Below are positions 12,822-20,989 of a stretch of DNA of 30,615 bases, piece by piece (the first letter of the stretch is position 1; the number at the start of each line of letters is the position of its first letter). The notes beneath the pieces were generated by a model. That model was not told the DNA's origin, ran no database searches, and saw only the letters and a list, made by a program, of their open reading frames with translations. The position numbers and the translations under genes were made by a program. Source of the DNA: a virus. Location of the stretch: the IMG/VR virus record IMGVR_UViG_3300033571_008486, positions 1 to 30,615 of that record; one strand, 5' to 3'.

Positions 12822-14288
12822 TTATTCTTCGATAGCACCCTTAATTATTTGGGTGGTTTGCTCTTCATTTAGCCCTCCGTTTGGCAATTCACGAAGCGCT
12901 TGTGCCTTATCTCCGAAGATAGAACTTAACACACCCGCACTTCCTTGGCGCTCTACAGTCATTCGAATAAACTCACGTGAGTCGTCCAATTCTTTGGTTG
13001 TTTTAATTAATTTGAATAGGCGGTCTATCTCTTGAGATACATTGGGGTCAGCGTATCCACCATTCATTTCTTCAGCAAATCGCATAAAAGCGACCCTTTG
13101 TCCCTGCATTTCTATCACCGCATTGATTAAAGCCTTAAGTTGTTCTTTACTCTTTACCTCTACTGGTAACTTGAAAGCACACATAGATTGTGGTTTAAAA
13201 GCGGGGCAATTAGCGGCTACAAAACAGGTATCGCATGCCCTAAGTGAGGTGCTGTGTGAGGCTACAGTGGTTACATCTTTGATGACACCATCGGCGTCAA
13301 CTTCACTCTTTGTATCGAATCCAAACACTGGAAGATTGGCATATTCGTCGGCATTTCGTGGTTCAAGTTTCCGCGTATGAATACCCTTATTATCATATAC
13401 GGTAGGATTGGTTTCCCCACTTTGCTCCACTTCTCTCCCCTCGCTATTATCATATAACAATGGGTCGTCTGGGCTATTGGTCATCTTGTTCATCCTTATC
13501 TCAAACTGTTCATAAGACCACACCGCCAACTTACAGACTTCTTGCGGGTCATCCTCGATTATCTTATCAAGGTCCAAGCCAGCCTTTTCATAGATTGCTT
13601 TGTACCTTGGTCTTGCTTGTTCTTTCATCTTCTTTGGGTACCTGACTAACCTTGTGCCATCCCAAATGATTGTTTCTCCGTGCATCATTGGTGATAGCCA
13701 GGATAAAGTACTTGCGGTTTCAAATAGAATAGACCGAAGGTTGTCGGGCTTTGCACATCCTAATGCATGCCATCTGGTACCTTGGCGCTTGGTGTTTAAT
13801 CGGGTAGCGCTAGCAAGTCTTGTATCTATTTCTATAGCATCTCCTGGGATTGCGACATCTAAATAGTAGTCCGCTAGCCTTTGAAGGCCGTTTAAATCCG
13901 TCTGAGGCTGCCATACAGGAACGAACTTACCTGGGGGTAACTCCGACCAGACCTTTGTACGATGGCGTTCTACCCAAGCTGGGTCGATTGTAGGGCTGTT
14001 AATCTCAAATACAGTGTTGAGCCTATCTATATTAACGGCTACAAAATGCTCGTACCCTGCGGCAAACTCTTCTAGCTCATCAGCTGTGAGCTTCAGCGTC
14101 TTGGGCAGGCCAGGGTGCACATAAATATAGAAATCTTTATTAAAGTAGTTTTCTAATAGATACTCTTTGGTTTTAGGAAGGCCTCGGCTCACCAGTCGGT
14201 GGTAGCTGACCCCAACATGGTTTGCGGTAGTTTCCTCAAGTATTACTCTATTTGAAGGAACCTCAGCACCTAGGTAGATAACCTTCAC
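12822..14288 (-). CDS. Two-part protein: TIM-barrel-like (TGT/DpdA-like?) plus Cys cluster, 488 aa
   Basis: The N-terminal half (about 1-255) alternates strands and helices, with FVAVNIDRLN, PGDAIEIDTR, WHALGCAKPDNL and FETASTLSWLS. This pattern resembles the tRNA-guanine transglycosylase-like DpdA proteins of phages, which insert 7-deazaguanines into DNA or tRNA; the assignment is tentative. The C-terminal half has C-x2-C-x5-C-x8-C (CDTCFVAANC...C), likely binding zinc or an iron-sulfur cluster, then a helical tail. The GTG start overlaps the preceding TGA (GTGA). An alternative is an actinophage-specific protein of unknown role. Confidence 0.7.
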   Translation of the reverse strand: MKVIYLGAEVPSNRVILEETTANHVGVSYHRLVSRGLPKTKEYLLENYFNKDFYIYVHPGLPKTLKLTADELEEFAAGYEHFVAVNIDRLNTVFEINSPTIDPAWVERHRTKVWSELPPGKFVPVWQPQTDLNGLQRLADYYLDVAIPGDAIEIDTRLASATRLNTKRQGTRWHALGCAKPDNLRSILFETASTLSWLSPMMHGETIIWDGTRLVRYPKKMKEQARPRYKAIYEKAGLDLDKIIEDDPQEVCKLAVWSYEQFEIRMNKMTNSPDDPLLYDNSEGREVEQSGETNPTVYDNKGIHTRKLEPRNADEYANLPVFGFDTKSEVDADGVIKDVTTVASHSTSLRACDTCFVAANCPAFKPQSMCAFKLPVEVKSKEQLKALINAVIEMQGQRVAFMRFAEEMNGGYADPNVSQEIDRLFKLIKTTKELDDSREFIRMTVERQGSAGVLSSIFGDKAQALRELPNGGLNEEQTTQIIKGAIEE

Positions 14289-14398
14289 TTAATCTTGCTC
14301 CAGGTAATGCCGCATTTGGCACACAGATACGCATCTCCGCTTACGTAATCTAATACATTTCCCTCGCACCCTCTAGGGCAAGTTGGTTTCTCGCTCAT
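14285..14398 (-). CDS. Zinc-ribbon micro-protein, 37 aa
   Basis: A 37-codon frame starts at ATG 14398, overlapping the stop of the HAD-like gene (ATGA), and its TGA overlaps the next GTG (GTGA). CPRGC near the N-terminus and CAKC near the C-terminus form a compact zinc ribbon, similar in size to those in tRNA- and RNA-processing factors. Coupling on both sides strongly supports it. Confidence 0.75.
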   Translation of the reverse strand: MSEKPTCPRGCEGNVLDYVSGDAYLCAKCGITWSKIK

Positions 14399-14853
14399 AT
14401 TCGTGGGTCCTCCTTAAAGGCATCCTGTTGGCGTTCAATTTCTTCAACAATGTCTGACCAAGCTTTGACACCCCTGCGGCTGTCTGGCCTAAATTCTTCT
14501 CTAATATACAACGGCTGTAAAAATACCAAAGTTGTCATACCAATTTCAAGTAGCTGGGTGACTAATTCTGGGTCTGATGTTATTACGTATTCTACAGGAC
14601 CTTGCGAGCGCACCCACTCTACCTGCCGTAACTTTGGAAAATCTCCAATAGCAGGTACTTTTTTGTAATCAATCAAGTCGTCAAAGTTATTGATTCTTTG
14701 TTGACGTAGCCAATGGTCATCCTTTTCTACGTCTTCACATAGAACAAGAACGCGATGTTTTTCTTTAAGACTTCTGTACAGCGCCATACCATTTGGGATG
14801 GGGGCGCTTTTATCATTTCTAAGTACGCCGTCTAAAAATACTAATATTGCCAC
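14395..14853 (-). CDS. HAD-like protein lacking the nucleophile, 152 aa
   Basis: The N-terminus LVFLDGVLR resembles HAD motif I (FDLDGVL), but the first Asp, the phosphoryl acceptor, is missing. HRVLVLCED could be motif II-like and YVITSDPELV a later strand. It may be a degenerate phosphatase or a structural relative. The GTG at 14853 is preceded by AGGG seven nt upstream. It lies between the nucleotidyltransferase-like gene and the zinc ribbon, in tight operon spacing. Confidence 0.6.
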   Translation of the reverse strand: MAILVFLDGVLRNDKSAPIPNGMALYRSLKEKHRVLVLCEDVEKDDHWLRQQRINNFDDLIDYKKVPAIGDFPKLRQVEWVRSQGPVEYVITSDPELVTQLLEIGMTTLVFLQPLYIREEFRPDSRRGVKAWSDIVEEIERQQDAFKEDPRI

Positions 14854-14865
14854 AGATAGACCCTA

Positions 14866-15795
14866 TCACTTGTAGTGTGTAGCCGCTCTCCTTATCAGAG
14901 TGCTAGTTGATGGCAATTCCATGCCATACGTTTGTGCTTCAAATTCTTTTCGGCTTTTTGTGGAAATTTCTTTTAGTTGTTTTAATGCTTGTACAACACC
15001 AGACGCTTTTCCAGCTTGCCAACGATAATTATATACATCAGCGTAGCCTTGTCCAGAGGCGCTAAATGCATATTTACGACCGTGGTGAATATCTTCAAAT
15101 AAAGCAGCACCTTGTTCTACAGCAAGTTTTAATGCAGCTTCGGCATTCCTTCTTGCTACATCTGTGGTTGCTGAGCCAATAGATGTTAAGGCGTCAGAAT
15201 ACCTTGACAAAATATCGACTGCCATAGACTTATCCTGCTCCACTTTTCTATTCCATATTTGATTCTGCGGAACACCGCGAACCTCTGGCATCACAGTCCA
15301 ATCATCATTCGTCAAGCTGTAAGCTGCGTATGGTTTAATGGAACGGATGTCAGACTGAACATTAACATAGAATGTCAACTCAAATACATCTAGAAAATTA
15401 GAGGTAGACTGGTGAAGGGTCTGGAACCCCTCGTTGAACATTTGGGAAATCTCTTTATCGCTAAGACCTTTGTACTTAGAATTAGATTGTCTAAAAACTA
15501 AATAATTAATTCCTATTAGACAGTCCAAGTCTGCTGGTTTACGAGCTGCGGTCCATTGGTAGCTTACAGCTGAGCCAGCTAGCCAAACATGGGCAAAGGC
15601 CTCAGGGTTGTAATAACTCTGTTTTAAATGGTCAAATAGGATTCTTAAAATTAAAGAACGGATGTGGGGTACAATTTTGCCGTTCCTGAACAACCTAGGG
15701 TCTAAACCAGCTCCAGGTGTGCTGAAGTATGAAGTTTCCGACGGCTCTAGTTTGACTGGCTCTGCCTGCCGTACCAGCGCGTCGTAATAGTTCAT
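14866..15795 (-). CDS. Nucleotidyltransferase-fold protein, 309 aa
   Basis: Residues 71-94 carry the polymerase-beta superfamily signature: AGS at 73-75 followed by PADLDCLIG with D89 and D91 as likely metal ligands. The remainder is helical and not recognised. The substrate is unknown; relatives transfer nucleotides to tRNA, antibiotics or proteins. The ATG at 15795 lies 7 nt after the preceding stop, with a weak ribosome-binding site. It starts a four-gene group (NTase, HAD-like, zinc ribbon, two-part protein). Confidence 0.7.
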   Translation of the reverse strand: MNYYDALVRQAEPVKLEPSETSYFSTPGAGLDPRLFRNGKIVPHIRSLILRILFDHLKQSYYNPEAFAHVWLAGSAVSYQWTAARKPADLDCLIGINYLVFRQSNSKYKGLSDKEISQMFNEGFQTLHQSTSNFLDVFELTFYVNVQSDIRSIKPYAAYSLTNDDWTVMPEVRGVPQNQIWNRKVEQDKSMAVDILSRYSDALTSIGSATTDVARRNAEAALKLAVEQGAALFEDIHHGRKYAFSASGQGYADVYNYRWQAGKASGVVQALKQLKEISTKSRKEFEAQTYGMELPSTSTLIRRAATHYK

Positions 15796-15802
15796 CTAGG
15801 TA

Positions 15803-16021
15803 TTATAGTTCTTTTTCCCGCCGCTCTTTGTACATAACATCGGTATCAGCAATGAATTTGCTTGGATGCTCTGCTCTATCTGTCTTTATTGGAGTCATAT
15901 AGCCACATTGACTATGTGCATTAATAAATTGCTGTGCCCACATCATGACCATTGATTCGTTTTCTTCGACTTCTGCTTGAAAAGATGCCACGCACACGCA
16001 TGTCATTTCTACGAACGCCAT
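15803..16021 (-). CDS. Hypothetical protein, 72 aa
   Basis: The family is not recognised. It has three Cys (CVC near residue 8 and one near 39) and several Met; the N-terminal half is probably helical and the C-terminus is charged (KERREKEL). The ATG at 16021 has a clear Shine-Dalgarno region (AAGGGGGTAGG). The upstream gap 16022-16086 contains GTATACT, a possible -10 without a good -35. Confidence 0.65.
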   Translation of the reverse strand: MAFVEMTCVCVASFQAEVEENESMVMMWAQQFINAHSQCGYMTPIKTDRAEHPSKFIADTDVMYKERREKEL

Positions 16022-16086
16022 TGAGACCTACCCCCTTGAAGTGTACTTACAGTATACTCCTGAGGTACAGGCTAAATACTGGCTTA

Positions 16087-16371
16087 CTATTCGCCAGAAA
16101 TCAACGGCTTTATCAAATCCAGGACCTGATAGGCAATTGCGGACTGGTTCATGCTATCTACTATGTCCTGACACCCGTGTTTAATGTCATCTAGGCTTGC
16201 CTGACGGTCCACAGTAAGGGTGGTTGACAGGTCTGCCGTTGCGTACCAGTCTCCGCTTGGTCTCTTTACAATAATAAAAGCTGTAATTCCTCCGTTGTCA
16301 TCTGAAGGTATATTTTCTGCAATTCCTTCTTCTGGTATTACAACTGCGTCTTCAATAACTTCTTCGCTCAT
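16087..16371 (-). CDS. Hypothetical protein, 94 aa
   Basis: The family is not recognised. An acidic N-terminal tail (1-27) is followed by a probable small alpha/beta domain (ITAFIIVKRPSGDWYATADL, then helices with one Cys). The ATG overlaps the upstream stop (ATGA), so translation is coupled to the preceding Cys-rich gene. Confidence 0.75.
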   Translation of the reverse strand: MSEEVIEDAVVIPEEGIAENIPSDDNGGITAFIIVKRPSGDWYATADLSTTLTVDRQASLDDIKHGCQDIVDSMNQSAIAYQVLDLIKPLISGE

Positions 16372-16928
16372 TTATATAGTCCTTTACTTTCGTTAAACTT
16401 CTTCATGTTGTATGACTTAACAGGGCAAAAATCACACAAATGCATTTTTGGCATCTTACTAGGGTCAAGTCCAGCTTCCCTACGGTCCTTAGATGTTTCT
16501 GGTTTTAACACTTTCTTTTCTGACTTGTAGTCAGAACACTGACCCTGCGGACGATTGTGCTCGGCATAGCAACGCATTGCATCTGCGGAATAATTGTCCT
16601 TGGTGTCATAGAAATTTGTACCAAATACATCAAGGCCAGGTGAACCTTTTTGAAATTGCTCAGTAATTTGCCGTTTTCCATCTGGGTGTTGCCAAATAAC
16701 TAAATCAGCATCAGCCAGGGTGCCTTTATGGTCTGGACCATGTCGGTCAACTACTGCATGTAGAAATGGATTACGGTTCTGGTCATGACCTGGTCTATCT
16801 GTGTTTGGGAATCGGTCATCATAAGGAATCTCTTCTACCGACTTGCAGGTAAAACAAGCAAGCAGTAGAACTTTTGGCCGCTTTTCAGGCGGCGTATCTT
16901 TATTTAAGTAGGATAGGTCAAGTACCAT
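16368..16928 (-). CDS. Cys-rich hypothetical protein, 186 aa
   Basis: The family is not recognised. CFTC at about residues 25-28, two further Cys near 119 and 131, and CDFC near 165-168 give three paired sites that could hold zinc or an iron-sulfur cluster. Several His residues (GHDQ, FLHAVVDRHGPDH) lie between. The protein is hydrophilic and lacks membrane segments. It is followed by an ATGA overlap and preceded by a 34-nt gap. Confidence 0.7.
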   Translation of the reverse strand: MVLDLSYLNKDTPPEKRPKVLLLACFTCKSVEEIPYDDRFPNTDRPGHDQNRNPFLHAVVDRHGPDHKGTLADADLVIWQHPDGKRQITEQFQKGSPGLDVFGTNFYDTKDNYSADAMRCYAEHNRPQGQCSDYKSEKKVLKPETSKDRREAGLDPSKMPKMHLCDFCPVKSYNMKKFNESKGLYK

Positions 16929-16962
16929 GCGAACAGCCTACCACAGAACTAAAGGATGTCTA

Positions 16963-17418
16963 CTATCCCCGTGCTTTCTTAATTTGCGCGTTTCGTTTGG
17001 CTATTGCCTCTGAGGTATCTTTACGCTTGGCTGAACGTTCTTGGTCTACGTTTAATTTATCGGCTACTGCCTTTACTGGACTTGTTTCCTTTGGTTTTTT
17101 TGAGACGAGTGGCCCAGCAGCCATAGCATCGCTAATAAGCCTACTGCGTCTTTGCTCTGGAGCACTAGCATTTTTTCCTGGCTTACGTGTTGCTGTTTTT
17201 GGTACAGAAAACAAGCCTCCGCTGTGAATAGCAAGCCCTTCTACGTAATTAGGGTGCTCTGTGTTAGCGGAGGCGCCGAGTAACGCCCTGTGGGATGGTG
17301 ACTCTTTATCGAACTTAATGAATTGGTGTTCTCTAGGGTTCAGCGCAGGTTTGGCTGAAAGTTTAATCTCACCTTTTTCATCTCTTGTTCCAGAGAACTG
17401 CATCTCAGTGGGGTTCAC
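16963..17418 (-). CDS. Hypothetical basic protein, 151 aa
   Basis: The family is not recognised. Low-complexity K/R/A/S-rich composition suggests disorder, ending KRNAQIKKARG. The GTG start at 17418 overlaps the preceding TGA. It is the last member of a block of eight small, Gly/Asn/Arg-rich genes (16963-19460). Confidence 0.7.
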   Translation of the reverse strand: MNPTEMQFSGTRDEKGEIKLSAKPALNPREHQFIKFDKESPSHRALLGASANTEHPNYVEGLAIHSGGLFSVPKTATRKPGKNASAPEQRRSRLISDAMAAGPLVSKKPKETSPVKAVADKLNVDQERSAKRKDTSEAIAKRNAQIKKARG

Positions 17419-17606
17419 TTTTTATTCCTTAGTTTATTGACAGCAGACATACCACCTTTATCAAAGGCAGCTTCTTCTGCTTGATGAGCTTCTTGACGTG
17501 CTTTTGCCGCATAAAAATCATCTGGGCTTACTAATGCCCCCATGCCAACAGGTGTAGGCCATGGCCCACCCTGTCTTTTAATATCCGTTTCTCGACGCTG
17601 GGGCAT
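17415..17606 (-). CDS. Hypothetical small protein, 63 aa
   Basis: The family is not recognised. It is basic at both ends, with an Ala/Gln/Glu-rich helix in the middle (YAAKARQEAHQAEEAAF). The ATG lies within the end of the upstream gene (29-nt overlap), so the start is less certain than its neighbours'. Confidence 0.6.
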   Translation of the reverse strand: MPQRRETDIKRQGGPWPTPVGMGALVSPDDFYAAKARQEAHQAEEAAFDKGGMSAVNKLRNKK

Positions 17607-17856
17607 TTACATGTCCGCCTGAATCTCGAGGTGTTGGGTTATTTGTTTTAATTTTTCTACCGTCTGAACCTGTTGCGGTAGCTGTTGGGTCTCCTGCAGC
17701 GACACGACGACGCTGTGCAACTTCTGAACTATCGCTATATCTTCCAACTGAAGCGCGAAGTAGCCCGAGCATAGTGTCTTTATGTGCCTTAATTGATGAC
17801 TCCGTCGCTTTTGATTGACGACGTGCATCCAATTCTCTGCGGATGCCTTTAATCAT
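17578..17856 (-). CDS. Hypothetical basic protein, 92 aa
   Basis: The family is not recognised. A basic helical N-terminus (GIRRELDARRQSKATE) is followed by a Gly/Thr/Asn/Pro-rich, probably disordered tail. The start is fixed by the TAATG junction at 17854-17858. Shadow frames across this region are discarded because the coupling geometry favours this frame. Confidence 0.7.
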   Translation of the reverse strand: MIKGIRRELDARRQSKATESSIKAHKDTMLGLLRASVGRYSDSSEVAQRRRVAAGDPTATATGSDGRKIKTNNPTPRDSGGHVNAPASRNGY

Positions 17857-18065
17857 TAGTTACCCGCTGGGTTTACTTTAGAAGTCTCTTCTGAATTAAT
17901 AAATCCATAATTCATATATGGATGTAAGTCTGCACGGTTTTGTACAACAAGCTGGTCTCCCATGCCTGGTTGTACAGTTGTATTTGGACGGCGCTTACGA
18001 TACTTACCGTCTGTTGCGCCCTCGTTCATGTCTCCGTTTAGGGAGCGTGATTGATTAACTGCCAT
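17856..18065 (-). CDS. Hypothetical small protein, 69 aa
   Basis: The family is not recognised. It is polar and rich in Asn, Gly and Arg (GKYRKRRPNTTVQPGMGD), probably disordered. It sits between 1-nt overlaps on both sides. A binding role for nucleic acid or protein is possible, but nothing in the sequence decides it. Confidence 0.7.
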   Translation of the reverse strand: MAVNQSRSLNGDMNEGATDGKYRKRRPNTTVQPGMGDQLVVQNRADLHPYMNYGFINSEETSKVNPAGN

Positions 18066-18277
18066 TATGCCATCCGTCCTTTAACTAGTCTTGCTGCCTT
18101 ACGTCGAGTACAACCTGGGCATAGACTCTGGTCTTTCAATGATTGTACTGGGTTCATTGAAATACCACATGCCTTACAGGCCTTGGTGCCGTTATAAATC
18201 GTCTCTAAAGACACATCTGTAGCCCCTGCCATGCCTTCGCCCGTGCTATCTGTGAAAAGTCCTGGGTCTTTGCTCAT
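18065..18277 (-). CDS. Zinc-ribbon protein, 70 aa
   Basis: CKAC (about residues 34-37) and CPGC (53-56), followed by a basic tail TRRKAARLVKGR, make a zinc ribbon likely to contact nucleic acid. The ATG overlaps the previous stop (ATGA). It lies in the middle of the unknown block 16963-19460. Confidence 0.75.
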   Translation of the reverse strand: MSKDPGLFTDSTGEGMAGATDVSLETIYNGTKACKACGISMNPVQSLKDQSLCPGCTRRKAARLVKGRMA

Positions 18278-18525
18278 TTTAAACCTGCATTCTTGTGTAT
18301 TTTAGAAACTCTGTTATCTGATGTTGGTTGAATAGCAGGTACGTCCTTATCTCTGTGGGCTAATCTTGATGAACGTCCGTGCGAAGCTACCGCTCTATCA
18401 CTCCAACCTGAACTAAGGTCGGCTGCCTCTTCCCACGTAATTTTTTGGTCGCGGTTTAGAGCGATAATAACATCTTTTAAGGCGGGCTCTTTACCTTCTT
18501 TAAAGTCTTGATTATTACGTGGCAC
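18274..18525 (-). CDS. Hypothetical protein, 83 aa
   Basis: The family is not recognised. The stretch LKDVIIALNRDQKITWEEAADLSSGWSDRAV has the length and spacing of a small helix-turn-helix, followed by a basic tail. A DNA-binding role is a guess. The GTG start overlaps the preceding TAG. Confidence 0.65.
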   Translation of the reverse strand: MPRNNQDFKEGKEPALKDVIIALNRDQKITWEEAADLSSGWSDRAVASHGRSSRLAHRDKDVPAIQPTSDNRVSKIHKNAGLK

Positions 18526-18917
18526 TATACTGAGCCTCCTAATGTGTTGCGGCTAGTAGATTGCGGAGTGTTAGGTGTGTTGGAGAAGTCAGACTCCACA
18601 CGTTGACCTGCTTGGTTTCCGCTTCTACCTGGTAGGTCAATAATATCTCGAATGCCTATTTCTTCTGTAACAAATCCATACCTGTCTGGAAACAGGTTAA
18701 CCTGTGGAAGGTTAGGACGTACGTATTCTTGTACCTCTTCACTTGTCATAGTCCATGTAGCAAGCGCCTGATTAAGTAAACGGTCTTGGTTAGACTGAAA
18801 AGGTCCAAGGTAATCCTGTGGTGGGAACGCAGCCTCAATCGGTGTGTGATAAGGCTTGCGGCCGTCATCCTGCCACGGCTTGCGGCCGTAGGTACCGTCT
18901 GCATATTTACCTGGCAT
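18525..18917 (-). CDS. Hypothetical protein, 130 aa
   Basis: The family is not recognised. The N-terminus has two similar units (YGRKPWQDDGRKPYH), the middle is aromatic and acidic, and the C-terminus is rich in Ser, Asn, Thr and Gln. No catalytic motif or membrane segment. It starts 3 nt after the preceding stop. Confidence 0.7.
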   Translation of the reverse strand: MPGKYADGTYGRKPWQDDGRKPYHTPIEAAFPPQDYLGPFQSNQDRLLNQALATWTMTSEEVQEYVRPNLPQVNLFPDRYGFVTEEIGIRDIIDLPGRSGNQAGQRVESDFSNTPNTPQSTSRNTLGGSV

Positions 18918-18920
18918 TTT

Positions 18921-19460
18921 TTACTTCCACTGTGGTCGCATACGAGACATTTGCTCTACGCGTACTTTGTTAATGTTGTATGGAGAATCGCTTCTTACTG
19001 ATGGACCCGCTTTACCATCATTAGGTAGATGAGGAGCTGGAACTAGTGTGGTTACTTCTACATTTCTTTTTACACGATAAACGTTACCGTCTTTGGTAGC
19101 TTTCATCTGACGTTCAATACCACGCATGTTATCTAATCCTGCTGGGTAATAGTAATCAGACTGGTCAATGCGCTCACCGCGGTGAACACCACGTTGGTAG
19201 GAACGCTGTCCTATTCTAACTTTAAGTGAGTCTGATACACGTTCTGACTGTCCGTTGGGGCGACCGCGGTCATCGCGACGTGTTCGTATCGTGCCTAAAT
19301 AACCGTCTGGATATTCAGCTTGTGGAACACGGCCAACACCAAGGCGCAAAAAGTCAAGCTCTGAACGAGCAACAGGAGTACCACCGCCACCATAATTGGT
19401 GTAGGTGCCGTACATGCCATTGGCACCTAAGTTCTGCGTATTTTGATGTGGATTAGGCAT
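18921..19460 (-). CDS. Hypothetical Gly/Arg/Tyr-rich protein, 179 aa
   Basis: The family is not recognised. Composition is rich in Gly, Asn, Arg and Tyr (TYTNYGGGGTP near the N-terminus; YQRGVHRGERIDQSDYYYPAG mid-protein is split here as YQRGVHRGER and DYYYPAG), with little hydrophobic core, suggesting an extended or disordered protein. A minor virion or scaffold-associated role is conceivable but unsupported. It heads the unknown block and follows the phosphoesterase after 23 nt. Confidence 0.7.
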   Translation of the reverse strand: MPNPHQNTQNLGANGMYGTYTNYGGGGTPVARSELDFLRLGVGRVPQAEYPDGYLGTIRTRRDDRGRPNGQSERVSDSLKVRIGQRSYQRGVHRGERIDQSDYYYPAGLDNMRGIERQMKATKDGNVYRVKRNVEVTTLVPAPHLPNDGKAGPSVRSDSPYNINKVRVEQMSRMRPQWK

Positions 19461-19483
19461 GCATCAATCATACGCCTGTAAAA

Positions 19484-20515
19484 CTACAGGGTCGCTGTAA
19501 ACTCTTTGCCTTCGTAAACAGCCCAGCCATCCATGATGTGGATAGGCTGTAAAGTGAACGAATCGTCAGGTCTGACCCAACCAATCATCACTCCTTGCTG
19601 CCAGTCTTCCCAGTGTTTAACTGGTCGACCGTTATCGGTAAGACCAGAGCCGTATGAAGGAACCGCGCCATCAATTCGGCATAGGCATCCAGGGCTTGCA
19701 GACACACTGCGGATAGGACCATCTTGGTCATGCACAGTCTTGTACTGCATCTCTTGTCTGTGGACATGTCCAAACACTGTTGAGATGTGTGGGTTTTTAT
19801 TTATATAAGCGCTTGCTGTTGAGCCACCTGAACGCACTGTAGTTCCATGAATAGCGCGAAGGTATTTGGTTACCCAATACTCTCCTGCTGGGTAGGCGCC
19901 TACATATTCAACCTTAATGTCATCTAGACGTAGAAGGTATGGAATGGACATGACAGGCCAGTCTTCTGGCTTTGACGCTGCCCTCTTAATTCCTTTGGCT
20001 GCCATGGCATTCATGACTACAAATTTATTCATGCGGCAATCATGGTTTCCTTCTAACAAAACAATCTTTGCGTCTGGGCAAGTAGCTCTTTGTTTTGCTA
20101 GTAGGTTGTGGCCGTAATCAAGTGCTGGTTGTACTGTGTGGGCAAACATTTCTTCTTGTGCGTACTTGCCCATGGTTGGTAAATCTAAGTAATCCCCCAG
20201 ATGAATAATTTCATCTACGCCATATTTTTCTTCTAGATACGCAAGTAATTGGAAGTGAACATCAATCGCTGCTTCATCATGGAATGGGTCTAGTGTTCCG
20301 TCTTCGTATTTACGATAACCAATCTGTGGGTCTGGCACGAACATTATTAAACGTGTGCCATCTTTTTTACCTTTGCGTTCTTTATATGTTGCTGGCTTAA
20401 TTATTGTTGGCTTTGCTGGTTGTACTGGAGGCCAAGCCCAATCTACGCTAGGTGCAGCAACTATTTGTTCTTCTATAGCTTTATCTAATAAATCCCCTAT
20501 AGACATTTTTGTCAT
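19484..20515 (-). CDS. Calcineurin-like metallophosphoesterase, 343 aa
   Basis: The metallophosphoesterase motifs are in order: D62-P-Q64 in place of DxH, GD at 107-108, GNHD at 156-159, H223 in AIHG and GHVH at 249-252. The Gln in the first motif is a conservative change seen in some phage relatives. The first 50 residues are an extension that may bind a partner. The substrate could be a nucleotide, DNA or phosphoprotein. The ATG overlaps the preceding TAA by one base; both genes are under the promoter at 20857-20885. Confidence 0.9.
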   Translation of the reverse strand: MTKMSIGDLLDKAIEEQIVAAPSVDWAWPPVQPAKPTIIKPATYKERKGKKDGTRLIMFVPDPQIGYRKYEDGTLDPFHDEAAIDVHFQLLAYLEEKYGVDEIIHLGDYLDLPTMGKYAQEEMFAHTVQPALDYGHNLLAKQRATCPDAKIVLLEGNHDCRMNKFVVMNAMAAKGIKRAASKPEDWPVMSIPYLLRLDDIKVEYVGAYPAGEYWVTKYLRAIHGTTVRSGGSTASAYINKNPHISTVFGHVHRQEMQYKTVHDQDGPIRSVSASPGCLCRIDGAVPSYGSGLTDNGRPVKHWEDWQQGVMIGWVRPDDSFTLQPIHIMDGWAVYEGKEFTATL

Positions 20516-20817
20516 TAGTTCAGTTCTTTCTCTTGTTTATAGCATGAACACTTTTTTCTAAAGTGATTGTAAAACGTGGTCCTTTGTAAAGGTATCTCTG
20601 GGTACACTTCTTTAATTGCAAAAAAGTAATTAGACATATCTACAAGGATTTTCTGACCACCGAATGCTTTATACATTCGTTCAACTGTTTCTTCATCAAC
20701 AGTCTCTAACCATCTAGCGCATATGCATCCGCCTGCGCTTCTACGTCTCTTAGGATTAGTTTCTAATTCGGTTAACAAATCACCAAGACTCTTTTTGTCC
20801 GATAGTTTCGGCACCAC
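20515..20817 (-). CDS. Hypothetical Cys-containing protein, 100 aa
   Basis: The family is not recognised. It has paired Cys near residue 31 (CIC) and near 90 (CSC) and several helices; LQRTTFYNHFRKKCSC could be a DNA-recognition helix. The GTG start at 20817 has AAGGAAC just upstream. It is the first gene after promoter 20857-20885 and is coupled to the phosphoesterase. Confidence 0.7.
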   Translation of the reverse strand: MVPKLSDKKSLGDLLTELETNPKRRRSAGGCICARWLETVDEETVERMYKAFGGQKILVDMSNYFFAIKEVYPEIPLQRTTFYNHFRKKCSCYKQEKELN

Positions 20818-20856
20818 AAGTTCCTTTCATCCCGTCTTGCACTGCATCTTAAGCGT

Positions 20857-20885
20857 ATCATAAAGAATCACTAGTGGTATGTAAA
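20857..20885 (-). promoter_or_regulatory. Sigma70-type promoter TTTACA-N17-TATGAT
   Basis: On the - strand TTTACA (20885-20880) is followed after 17 nt by TATGAT (20862-20857), a near-consensus vegetative promoter. It begins 2 nt after the terminator hairpin 20888-20917 and drives the gene pair 19484-20817 and probably the genes beyond. Confidence 0.7.
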
Positions 20886-20887
20886 GT

Positions 20888-20917
20888 AGCCCCCTGCAAA
20901 AATATTTGCAGGGGGCT
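20888..20917 (-). terminator. Intrinsic terminator of hsp20
   Basis: A perfect 13-bp stem pairs 20888-20900 with 20905-20917 around AATA. On the - strand the stem is followed by ACTTTACAT, only weakly T-rich. The stem could also function on the + strand, where TTGTACAAG follows. Confidence 0.75.
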
Positions 20918-20989
20918 TTGTACAAGAGGGGGGAGTCGTACTATAACATGGTTACTGTCAGTCTTGCAATATTATAATAAGATTGTTGG

